Below are positions 31,978-39,718 of a stretch of DNA of 64,000 nt, one piece after another (the first letter of the stretch is position 1; each line of letters opens with the position of its first letter). The notes below the pieces were generated by a model. The model ran no database searches, was not told the DNA's origin, and saw nothing but the letters and a program-made list of their open reading frames with translations. The DNA is taken from assembly GCF_023746615.1 (NCBI RefSeq), contig NZ_CP082275.1, positions 1,612,001 to 1,676,000 of the forward strand, given 5' to 3'. A program made the translations under genes and the position numbers. The DNA comes from Grimontia kaedaensis (GTDB lineage: Bacteria > Pseudomonadota > Gammaproteobacteria > Enterobacterales > Vibrionaceae).

Positions 31978-34506
31978 TTATGCGATATCCATCGCTGGGA
32001 ACAGTGGGTTAACGTCGTCAACGGCGATAGGGCCGCTGAAGCCGGTCACTGCTGGTACTTTGCCAGTGTATTTCTCAATTTCAACCAGTGCGGTGTGCGC
32101 TGAGGTTGCCTGAGCCAGCTTAGAAGTCCCGATATCAACGGTCAGCACGTTTGGATCGCCGTAAGTACACAAAGTACCTGGTTTGCCACCTTCCAGCGGC
32201 GCATACCATGCACCTTCGTGGATACGACATACGCCAGACATGTAATCGTCTGTTACCACTGCACCAGCCAGTACCTGACCACGGTCGTTGAACACGCGCA
32301 CGATGTCGCCAGACTTAATATCACGTGCTTTCGCGTCAGCAGTGCTGATGTAGCAAGGCTCGCGACCTGCTACCGCGTAAGTGCCGCGGTGGTCGTCAGA
32401 CGAACACAGCTGCGAGTGCAGACGGTGGTTCGGGTGACAGCTTTGCAGGTGGATAGGGTACTGCTTCGACTTAGGACCACCGTGGCTACGTTCTACTTTT
32501 TCGAACCACATTGGGTGACCCTGACAGTCGTCGTAACCCATGTCAGCGATAGTCTTACAGTAGATCTCGATCAGACCAGACGCGGTGCCCAGTGGCTCCA
32601 GATCCGGCTCTTTACGGAACGCTGCGTGACGAACCCACTCTGAACCTTCTGGGAATGCGATGAATTGCTCTTCTTCCCAGAATTTAACGAAGTTAGGCAT
32701 GCGAACGCCGATACCACGACCTTGCAGACGGGCACCGTTGTAGATTTCTTCAATCCACTCCATCTTGGTCTTGCCGCCGGTGAAGGCTTCTTCACGATCG
32801 TAACGGGTACACAGCTCACGGAAGATATCGAAATCGTCTTTCGCTTCGAACATTGGCTCGACGATTTGTTTCATCGCGATGATGCCTTTATTCGAGTGGT
32901 TACCGAACTGCTCGATGTCGTTACGCTCGTAAGTGGTGGTCGCTGGCAGAACGATGTCTGCAAAGCGGCAAGTCGCTGTCCACTGATGCTCAACGCTGAC
33001 AACCGTTTCCAGGTTACGCCACGCTTTGATCATGCGGTTACGATCCTGGTGGTGATGGAATGGGTTGTTACCACAGAAGATAGCCATCTTCATATGTGGG
33101 AATTTCACGCTGTGGCCGTTGAACTGGATAGTGGTACCCGGGTTCTCGATACAATCAACGAAACGTGCAACGGGAATGTAGCTTGAGTACCCGTTGTAGC
33201 TGCCGCTGTGGATTGGATCAACGCCAGTCACTGAGCTGAAACCAGACATCAGTGGACCCGCAGAAGTAATAGTTCCTGCGTCGTTGTAGTGCCAACCAAA
33301 GCCGAAACCACCGCCTGGCAAGCCGATTTGACCCAGCATGGCAGCCAGAACCACGATCATCCAAGCGTATTGTTCGCCGTGCTGCATGCGCTGCAGACAC
33401 CAACCCGCGATGATCTGGGTGCGGCCATTTGCCATGGTGCGCGCCAGTTCGCGGATTTGATCAGCTGGGATGCCACAGATTTCTGCGGCCCATTCAGGCG
33501 TTTTCGCTACGCCGTCTTTCTCACCGGTCAGGTAAGGAACGAACTTGTCGAAACCTGTGGTGTAGTCAGCAAGGAACTGCTCGTCGTAGAGCTTCTCAGT
33601 GTATAGCGTGTGCGCGATTGCCAGCATCAGAGGCACGTCAGTTTGTGGGTTAACCGCAACCTGAGAACCGCCGAAGAATTTGTAAGATTCGTTCTTCACC
33701 GGGTCAACGTGAATCACGTTGATTTCGCCTGCTTTTACTTTCTCAGCCAGTTGCTGGTAGTAACCGTAAACGCTGTGGTCCGGAACCAGCCAGCCCACTT
33801 GCAGGTTCTTGATTGGGTCAGAACCCCAGATCACGATGTTTTTCGCGTTTTCCAGAACCAGCGGCCAAGAAGTTTGTTGCTCATAAACTTCCATCGCACC
33901 CGCAACGTAAGGCAGCACAACCTGCGCAGAACCGGTCGAGTAGTCGCCCACTTTTGCCAGGTAAGTACCGTGCAGGCTGATAGCACGCTGCATCATAGTA
34001 CCAGCGGTGTTGAATTTACCGCATGACTGCCAGCCAGAGTGACCTGCGTACAGTGCGCTTGGGCCATAGGTGTTTTGAACACGCTCCAGCTCGTGGTGGA
34101 AGAAGTCCAGCGCCTGTGACCATGGCACACGCACAAATCGGTTGTCACCACGTTGTGATGTGTCTGATTTCCAGCCGTGCTTCAGCCAGTCGATGCGTAC
34201 CATTGGGTACTTAACGCGAGAAGGGTTGTAAACCACTTCACGCACACCGTTCAGCATTGAGGTTGGGTGTGGATCGTTTTCAAACGCTACTGTGTCAACC
34301 CAGATACCGTTTTCAACTTTCGCGCGGAATGCACCCCAGTGTGAGCCGTGGATAACTTCACCAGAGAAAGTGTTTTTCGCTTCAGTCGCGGCCATTGCTT
34401 TGCGCGGTGCCAGAAGGCTGGAACCAATCACAACTCCCGCACTGGCGGTTAACATGCCAGAGAGAAAACGACGGCGGGAAATGCCTTGTTGTTTTTCAGT
34501 CGCCAT
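31978..34506 (-). CDS. torA: TMAO reductase catalytic subunit TorA
   Basis: This 842-residue periplasmic molybdoenzyme reduces trimethylamine N-oxide to trimethylamine. The N-terminus has a twin-arginine leader (SRRRFLSGMLTASAGVVIG) cleaved after AMA. The DMSO-reductase-family core follows: SHWGAFRAKVENGIW, the molybdenum-ligand region GDYSTGSAQVVLPYV (Ser ligand), SDPIKNLQVGWL, and the C-terminal cofactor domain (IHLQSCHPNHRLHSQL). No iron-sulfur cysteine cluster precedes it, as usual for TorA. It sits between torC (77 bases upstream) and torD, and receives electrons from TorC. Confidence 0.95.
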   Translation of the reverse strand: MATEKQQGISRRRFLSGMLTASAGVVIGSSLLAPRKAMAATEAKNTFSGEVIHGSHWGAFRAKVENGIWVDTVAFENDPHPTSMLNGVREVVYNPSRVKYPMVRIDWLKHGWKSDTSQRGDNRFVRVPWSQALDFFHHELERVQNTYGPSALYAGHSGWQSCGKFNTAGTMMQRAISLHGTYLAKVGDYSTGSAQVVLPYVAGAMEVYEQQTSWPLVLENAKNIVIWGSDPIKNLQVGWLVPDHSVYGYYQQLAEKVKAGEINVIHVDPVKNESYKFFGGSQVAVNPQTDVPLMLAIAHTLYTEKLYDEQFLADYTTGFDKFVPYLTGEKDGVAKTPEWAAEICGIPADQIRELARTMANGRTQIIAGWCLQRMQHGEQYAWMIVVLAAMLGQIGLPGGGFGFGWHYNDAGTITSAGPLMSGFSSVTGVDPIHSGSYNGYSSYIPVARFVDCIENPGTTIQFNGHSVKFPHMKMAIFCGNNPFHHHQDRNRMIKAWRNLETVVSVEHQWTATCRFADIVLPATTTYERNDIEQFGNHSNKGIIAMKQIVEPMFEAKDDFDIFRELCTRYDREEAFTGGKTKMEWIEEIYNGARLQGRGIGVRMPNFVKFWEEEQFIAFPEGSEWVRHAAFRKEPDLEPLGTASGLIEIYCKTIADMGYDDCQGHPMWFEKVERSHGGPKSKQYPIHLQSCHPNHRLHSQLCSSDDHRGTYAVAGREPCYISTADAKARDIKSGDIVRVFNDRGQVLAGAVVTDDYMSGVCRIHEGAWYAPLEGGKPGTLCTYGDPNVLTVDIGTSKLAQATSAHTALVEIEKYTGKVPAVTGFSGPIAVDDVNPLFPAMDIA

Positions 34507-34583
34507 GTAGAAGTCCTTATATTTTTTAATTCATCAGGGCAGATGCACGGGGCGCATCTGCCTCTTAGTATTCTCTTTACCGA

Positions 34584-35744
34584 TTAGTGGGCGCCTGCAC
34601 CGCCGGTATCACTACCGTGGTTCTGCAGATATTTCAGCAGTGTGCGCTCTTCGGTCTTGCTCAGACGGTAGTACGCACTCATCGCTTTCAGGCTTGAAAT
34701 CCAGCCATTTGCAGTGAAGTGGCCAGGTGCCGGTGCTGCGTGACAAGAGTTACAGGTAGATGCGAACATTTCTGATGCATAGTCCCAGACTGGATCAATG
34801 CTCTGAACCAGGTGATCCTTGGTGATGTAGGCATTCACAGCCACTTGTTTCCAAGCGATGTTGGTTGCTGGATCCACTTCTTCAGAAATCACAGTCTCAG
34901 TCGCTTTCACATCACCACGAACGGTTGCCTTGAATACACGTTTACCCATGTACTCGGTCATCACGCGGCCTTTACCGTTGGTTTCGATCCAACCTTGAAC
35001 ACGCACTTTCAGCATGTCGCCTTCTTCGCCAATGACTTCTACTTCAGAAGCTGGCAGTAATTGGCCTTCAACCTTGCCGTTTGCATCAGCGGTAGCGAAC
35101 AGGCTCTTCTCTTCGATAGAGAACAGTTTCTTCGAACCAGCCGGCGCGATCGCAGAAGCTGTCATGGTTTCGAATGTCTTACGGAAGCCACCTGCCATGT
35201 TTGGCAATTCGTGAGCGATACCTTTGTGACATTCGATACACGCCATATTTTCTTTCGCTGCAGGGATCATTTCTTTCATCGCCTGAACAGACTGCTTGTC
35301 GTGATCCATCGCTTCGTACGAGTGACAGGTTGTACAGGTTTTGTAGTTCTCGTCAGCCATGCGATCCCAGACTTTCTGGGCGAGTTCGAGTCTGTGCTCC
35401 TCAAACTTTTCTGGGGTATCAATCTTGCCCGTCACGAAGTGGTGGTAAACGTCTTTATAAGCGCCCATTTTGCGCCAGATTTTGCCTACGAAATCTTTAG
35501 GCTGGTGACAGTCTACACATTCAGCACGGATGCCTTTTGCGTTGCTGTAGTGAATCGACTGCTTATATTCCTCGTAGTTTTGCTGCATCGTATGGCACGA
35601 CACACAGAACTCGGTTTGAGAGAAGTAGTCGAGAGACTTGTTCATCACGACCACGCCGGCAACCGTGATGACAGCACCGATCAGAACCAGCGCAAGGATG
35701 GAGTACTTCGCGCTAGGTTTGTTCAGCTTCTGCAATAGCTTTTT
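34584..35744 (-). CDS. torC: Pentahaem cytochrome c TorC
   Basis: I choose ATG 35744 (MKKLLQKLNK); the frame runs 25 codons further upstream. The 386-residue protein has an N-terminal membrane anchor (YSILALVLIGAVITVAGVVV) and a periplasmic NapC/NirT-type domain with four CxxCH haem sites (CVSCH, CVDCH, CTTCH, CIECH). A C-terminal domain carries the fifth (CNSCH...), as in TorC. It takes electrons from menaquinol and passes them to TorA. It is the first gene of torCAD, behind a row of TorR boxes, so it should be induced by TMAO. Confidence 0.94.
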   Translation of the reverse strand, partial: KKLLQKLNKPSAKYSILALVLIGAVITVAGVVVMNKSLDYFSQTEFCVSCHTMQQNYEEYKQSIHYSNAKGIRAECVDCHQPKDFVGKIWRKMGAYKDVYHHFVTGKIDTPEKFEEHRLELAQKVWDRMADENYKTCTTCHSYEAMDHDKQSVQAMKEMIPAAKENMACIECHKGIAHELPNMAGGFRKTFETMTASAIAPAGSKKLFSIEEKSLFATADANGKVEGQLLPASEVEVIGEEGDMLKVRVQGWIETNGKGRVMTEYMGKRVFKATVRGDVKATETVISEEVDPATNIAWKQVAVNAYITKDHLVQSIDPVWDYASEMFASTCNSCHAAPAPGHFTANGWISSLKAMSAYYRLSKTEERTLLKYLQNHGSDTGGAGAH

Positions 35745-35882
35745 CATAAAAGTGGATACACCCATAAAAGTTTTTGTAGTTAGTGTTTGGGCCCTTTCCG
35801 GTAGCGTGTTTGGAAGCAAGCCAGCGCACTATAGCTACATGTTTTTGATGCGTTATTTTGTTGCGGGCATAGTAGCGATTGG

Positions 35883-35945
35883 ATATGAATATGGTTCACC
35901 CAGAAAATGAACAGGCAAGCGGCAAATATGAACAGATATGAACAG
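35883..35945 (-). promoter_or_regulatory. TorR box array upstream of torC
   Basis: On the minus strand, two adjacent perfect copies of CTGTTCATAT (35936-35945 and 35926-35935) are followed by CTGTTCATTT (35905-35914) and a weaker ATATTCATAT (35883-35892). CTGTTCATAT is the decamer bound by E. coli TorR, whose torC promoter also has four boxes. The array ends about 140 bases before the torC start. The interval 35946-36145 holds the torR promoter region and no gene. Confidence 0.9.
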
Positions 35946-36145
35946 GGTCGATTGTTAACGTGAAATGTGGGCTTTATGTGCTTCTAAATGTGCCAAAAAT
36001 GACTTAATTGTCGCCTATCTCGCAAAATGACCCCTGGGTTTGTTAAATAACATGGTTGATTTGTCGCACATAAAACTGCAATAACCATGAGATAAATCAA
36101 GTTTGTTAGCAATTTAGGTGGTAAAGTGCGGCTCCTCATGACGAT

Positions 36146-36155
36146 ATGTGAACAG
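36146..36155 (-). promoter_or_regulatory. Single TorR-like box overlapping the torR ribosome site
   Basis: ATGTGAACAG matches the TorR decamer ATATGAACAG at 9 of 10 bases and covers the beginning of the CAGGG ribosome-binding sequence of torR. It could mediate negative autoregulation of torR. Confidence 0.55.
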
Positions 36156-36162
36156 GGTAAAT

Positions 36163-36876
36163 GTGACACATCACATCTTGGTCGTAGATGATGAAGCAGT
36201 GACTCGCACCATGGTGAGCGCATACTTCGAAAAACAGGGATATCACGTCAGTCAGGCCGCTGACGGCAAGGAAATGCACCAGATTATGAACGAGCAGCAC
36301 ATTGATTTAGTGCTGCTTGATATCAACCTTCCGGGTGAGGATGGGTTGATGCTGACGCGCCAACTGCGCAGCAAATGCGATGTGGGTATTATTCTCATTA
36401 CCGCTCGAACTGACAGCATTGACCGAATTGTTGGCCTGGAGATGGGAGCAGACGACTACTGCACCAAACCACTTGAATTGCGTGAACTTCTTGTTCGAGT
36501 TCGTAATTTGCTCTGGCGCATTACCAAGGCGAATACTCAGCCTGAAATGCAGAGATCAGTAAAAGAAAGTGATAACATCGTGAAATTCAATGGCTGGATA
36601 TTCGACATTGAACGCCGCGCATTGAGTAAAGGCGACAACGCAGTGAAACTCACCAAAGCAGAATATGAAATGCTGGTGGCTTTCACAGCGAACCGCAACC
36701 GGGTATTGAGTCGGGAGCGGATTTTGAACTTGATCAGCCATCGGGTCGATGCGCCAAACGACAGAACCATTGATGTATTAGTTCGACGTTTACGCAACAA
36801 AATCGAGGTCGAACCCAAAAAGCCGCAAATGTTCATTACTGTTCATGGCGAAGGTTACATGTTCGCGGGAAAATAA
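36163..36876 (+). CDS. torR: Response regulator TorR (OmpR family)
   Basis: I choose GTG 36163: CAGGG lies 5 bases upstream, and the product then begins (M)THHILVVDDE like E. coli TorR. The 237-residue protein has a receiver domain (acidic DDE pocket, phospho-Asp in LVLLDINLPGEDG, Thr in ILITARTD, Lys in CTKPLELRELL) and a winged-helix DNA-binding domain (VKLTKAEYEMLVAF, DRTIDVLVRRLRNKIE, VHGEGYMF). Phosphorylated by TorS, it activates torCAD through the boxes at 35883-35945. TorS and TorT genes are not next to it in this window. It is divergent from torC. Confidence 0.9.
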   Translation: MTHHILVVDDEAVTRTMVSAYFEKQGYHVSQAADGKEMHQIMNEQHIDLVLLDINLPGEDGLMLTRQLRSKCDVGIILITARTDSIDRIVGLEMGADDYCTKPLELRELLVRVRNLLWRITKANTQPEMQRSVKESDNIVKFNGWIFDIERRALSKGDNAVKLTKAEYEMLVAFTANRNRVLSRERILNLISHRVDAPNDRTIDVLVRRLRNKIEVEPKKPQMFITVHGEGYMFAGK

Positions 36877-36899
36877 CGTCTGCGAATTCTGAGAGAACT

Positions 36900-37370
36900 A
36901 TGAATTACATTCCCTTTGAAGAATACAAACGTAAGTGGATTTTCACGCACCAGTCTATGCCTGTTGCTGAAGAAGATTTCGAGTACATTAAGCCGATGAC
37001 AGAAGAGCGCGGTGGCCAGTTATGGCGCGATTTTGTCAGTCAGCAAAGCCCAACGCCGGATCACTTTGGTAAAGGTGATTGGGCGATCATGCGTGATGTG
37101 TGGCAGCAGGAATCAGATTGGCAGCACCCTTGGGAAGAGGAAGGTGAGTTACCAGAAGACGTATTGGCATATTTTCCATGGGAAGATAACGCCGTTGTAT
37201 ATTTCTGTTATGACAAAGGCAATATCGTGGAAACCCGCTGGGGAATGTTCAAGAAGTACTGGAAAAATTTCCTGTTCTACGATGACAAGCCACTACTGAT
37301 TGGCCGCAAACGCAAAGAAGTGGCGATGTTCGAACAAGACGGCACAGTGAAGCTGGGTAAGCGTCCTTAG
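36900..37370 (+). CDS. DUF2947-like protein
   Basis: The 156-residue soluble protein starts MNYIPFEEYKRKWIFTHQ, with GAGAG before ATG 36900. It is very rich in aromatic and acidic residues (WQQESDWQHPWEEEGELPEDVLAYFPWED). The look and length match the DUF2947 family of marine gammaproteobacteria as I remember it; no function is known. It follows torR by 23 bases on the same strand and ends at a strong terminator, so it is probably cotranscribed with torR. A link to TMAO sensing is only suggested by position. Confidence 0.7.
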   Translation: MNYIPFEEYKRKWIFTHQSMPVAEEDFEYIKPMTEERGGQLWRDFVSQQSPTPDHFGKGDWAIMRDVWQQESDWQHPWEEEGELPEDVLAYFPWEDNAVVYFCYDKGNIVETRWGMFKKYWKNFLFYDDKPLLIGRKRKEVAMFEQDGTVKLGKRP

Positions 37371-37400
37371 ATAAACGACATTGTTTCAGTGATTTAGAAA

Positions 37401-37425
37401 GCCGGGATTGGATCCCGGCTTTTTT
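37401..37425 (+). terminator. Rho-independent terminator of torR and the DUF2947-like gene
   Basis: GCCGGGAT and ATCCCGGC form an 8-bp stem followed by six T, 30 bases after the stop codon of the DUF2947-like gene. Confidence 0.92.
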
Positions 37426-37435
37426 CGTTTCTATA

Positions 37436-37721
37436 CCTAGGGGCTGTTCACCTTTGGTGATGATTTTTGCAGCATTTTGTAGGGGGTTTATGCAAGGCAG
37501 AGGCTTCGATGTGTAGCTAGCCTACATGAGAAGCTGATAACGCAGCAGAAATTCCCCGCAAACGCTGCCCGAAGGGTTCGACTGCACGTCCCGTACTCTA
37601 AGCGTTTTATGCTTTGTTGAGGTGTATTTGCTTAGAATGGCTAGGCGGTACACACCTTGCCGCGCCTAAAACGCTTATAGTAAGAACAAAATTTAACCAC
37701 CAAAGGTCAACAGCCCCTGGG
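37436..37721. mobile_element. MITE-like element with 24-bp inverted repeats
   Basis: The left end CCTAGGGGCTGTTCACCTTTGG and the right end, read in reverse as CCCAGGGGCTGTTGACC..., match over 24 bases with two differences. The 286-bp element has no transposase and no convincing gene (a frame running out of its right side looks spurious). The size and long terminal repeats suggest a nonautonomous element moved by a transposase elsewhere. I cannot see a clear target duplication. Confidence 0.65.
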
Positions 37722-37825
37722 CAACCCGAAGAGGGACGACTTAGGTTGCCAGGATATAGGCCTGATTTTTGCAGGTTTTTTAACCAAAGACAAAATGTTG
37801 CCGCTTCTATTGGAAAGGATTTTTC

Positions 37826-38227
37826 ATGAAAAAGTTAATGCTGGGTTTGATGGCTGCGGGTTTGGTATCAGGATGCAGTTATGTGTCCACTTATGGTGTG
37901 CACGGAAAATTGCTGGGAACTGAACAACAGATAGTGCAATGCGAATACGAGGCGGCGTTAGACACCTTGCAGCAGTTTACTGTGGTGGGCAGCAACAAAG
38001 AGAAATCTCAGGCTTTCAAATATATGGGTGTGGTCTATCAGGAAAAGATGGATTTAGAGGCCTTTAATCACACTGTTGACCGTTTTCTGTTCAGTGAAAT
38101 GGGCAGGGGAGAAGGCCGTGCCCAAATAATCATGGAGTGGAATGAAGCACGTCGCGAAATTCGTGAAAAACGCCTGTACGAATTGGGCCGAGCAGAATGT
38201 TCTACAGACTTTACAACCACATCGTGA
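37826..38227 (+). CDS. Small lipoprotein of unknown function
   Basis: The 133-residue protein starts at ATG 37826 behind GGAAAGGA. Residues 1-17 are a lipoprotein signal (MKKLMLGLMAAGLVSGC), with Cys17 as the lipid anchor. The residue after Cys is Ser, which usually means sorting to the outer membrane. The mature part is helical and acidic/basic mixed (EYEAALDTLQQFTVVGSNKEKSQAFKY...), with a TPR-like flavour but no clear repeat. It is monocistronic, just right of the MITE-like element. I do not recognise a family. Confidence 0.7.
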   Translation: MKKLMLGLMAAGLVSGCSYVSTYGVHGKLLGTEQQIVQCEYEAALDTLQQFTVVGSNKEKSQAFKYMGVVYQEKMDLEAFNHTVDRFLFSEMGRGEGRAQIIMEWNEARREIREKRLYELGRAECSTDFTTTS

Positions 38228-38512
38228 AACGTGGTTTCATTGCAAATGTGACTCGCTTTCCAGAGTAATATCTGGCTCGCAAAATTGCCGCATCTCAATA
38301 AAACATAAGGAAACTTTCTTATTGACCTCACAGTTTTCTTATTCATCAGGTACTAAATTACCTCTGTGTTCAAAATCAGTCAGTAATGCAAGGCCGCCAC
38401 TTACAGACTGATTCTGAACCAAAAGACTTTCATTTCTTTCATTTGGTCCTATCAGCTGAAGGAAATTAATGAGAGGGCAGAACTCTAAATCTGCCAACGT
38501 AAAAACTCGAGG

Positions 38513-38553
38513 AAAACCAGCGTCGGTATTGGCCTATCAACGCTGGTTTTTTT
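38513..38553 (+). terminator. Orphan terminator hairpin
   Basis: AACCAGCGT and ACGCTGGTT form a perfect 9-bp stem with a 16-base loop and seven T after it. It lies about 290 bases after the lipoprotein stop, with no gene between that I can support, so it may end a small untranslated RNA on the plus strand or a long 3' tail of the lipoprotein message. The region 38228-38512 holds nothing else that I recognise. Confidence 0.55.
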
Positions 38554-38627
38554 CATTTCAGAGTTCTATCCACATAAAAAAAGAGAACCCCAAAAAGCTA
38601 GGTTCTCCGTTAGCAAAAAATGAAACT

Positions 38628-39710
38628 TTAGCGCAATGCCACTATTTCCTCGGGCTTTAACGCCAATCGAATAGAAGAGCCGTTCTCTATATGTTCAGCC
38701 CCTCGGCGATGCGGATCGTCGACCATCAATACTTGCCCTCCGACATCAATACTGTATCGGACTAAATGACCGAGAAACTCTTTGTGTTTCACTGAACCTT
38801 GCAGTTCAATTCGGTTGGGCACCATGTCTTCATCACAAATTTCGAGACTTTGGGGCCGGAAAACGAGAGACATTGCCCCGTTATCGGGATGATCAAAGGG
38901 AAAGCTAACCCCGAACTCTGTCATAAAGGTTTTTCCGTTAAGACCTTCGTGCAATCTGCCATTCAGCATATTAGCGGTACCCAGAAAATCGGCGACAAAC
39001 TTGTTGGAGGGGTTGTCGTAGAGTTCCATGGGTTTGCCCACTTGCTGAATAACGCCTTGGTCAAGAACCGCGATACGGTCAGAAATGGTGTTCGCTTCTT
39101 CTTGGTCGTGGGTAACAAAAATCGTGGTTAGCCCAAGCTGACGCTGAAGTTCCAGTAGATCTCTACGCATTTGCTCTCTGAGGTTCGCATCGAGATTAGA
39201 TAGAGGTTCATCAAGCAGCAAAACCCTTGGTTCAACCACAACGGTGCGGGCAATCGCAACACGCTGCTGCTGCCCACCGGAAAGCTGGGATGGTCGTCGT
39301 TCTGCCAAATGATAGAGACCGACGAGATTGAGAGCATTGTCAACGCGCTCCCTAATTTCCGATGTGGGAACTTTTCTCTCTTCAAGCCCATAAGCAACGT
39401 TCTGTCTGACTGTCATATGCGGCCACAATGCATAGCTTTGAAAGACCATGCCAACGTTTCTTCTCCACGGTGGAAGCGCTTTGATGTCTTCATCACCCAG
39501 TAATATTTGCCCTTGAGGTTCGGGGCCAAAACCTGCAATGGCGCGTAGTAACGTCGACTTACCTGACCCAGAAGGACCAAGGAAAGCAAAGAACTCTCCG
39601 GGCTCAATCTCTAAATTTACGCCTTTAAGAACCTCTGTCTCCCCGAATGCAAGGGTGAGATCTTTAATGGTTATTCCAACTTGCTGTTTGTTGTTCGGTT
39701 GCATAGTCAT
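38628..39710 (-). CDS. ABC transporter ATP-binding protein (Fe/polyamine/phosphonate-type)
   Basis: The 360-residue ATPase has Walker A GPSGSGKST, Q-loop VFQSYALWPH, signature LSGGQQQRVAIAR, Walker B VLLLDEPLSNLD and the switch His (VTHDQEEA), followed by a TOBE-type regulatory domain (from about residue 245). This matches the AfuC/PotA/PhnT class. It is the last gene of the binding protein - permease - ATPase operon on the minus strand, 8 bases after the permease. It energises import of the compound bound by the periplasmic protein at 41549-42913, likely an organic phosphate or phosphonate judging from the PgtC-like relatives. Confidence 0.88.
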   Translation of the reverse strand: MTMQPNNKQQVGITIKDLTLAFGETEVLKGVNLEIEPGEFFAFLGPSGSGKSTLLRAIAGFGPEPQGQILLGDEDIKALPPWRRNVGMVFQSYALWPHMTVRQNVAYGLEERKVPTSEIRERVDNALNLVGLYHLAERRPSQLSGGQQQRVAIARTVVVEPRVLLLDEPLSNLDANLREQMRRDLLELQRQLGLTTIFVTHDQEEANTISDRIAVLDQGVIQQVGKPMELYDNPSNKFVADFLGTANMLNGRLHEGLNGKTFMTEFGVSFPFDHPDNGAMSLVFRPQSLEICDEDMVPNRIELQGSVKHKEFLGHLVRYSIDVGGQVLMVDDPHRRGAEHIENGSSIRLALKPEEIVALR

Positions 39711-39718
39711 TCCTTAAC

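Noticed and set aside
37614..37829. 71-codon frame leaving the MITE-like element
   Set aside because: It runs from the element's interior across its inverted repeat into the lipoprotein leader; probably a chance frame in repeat DNA.
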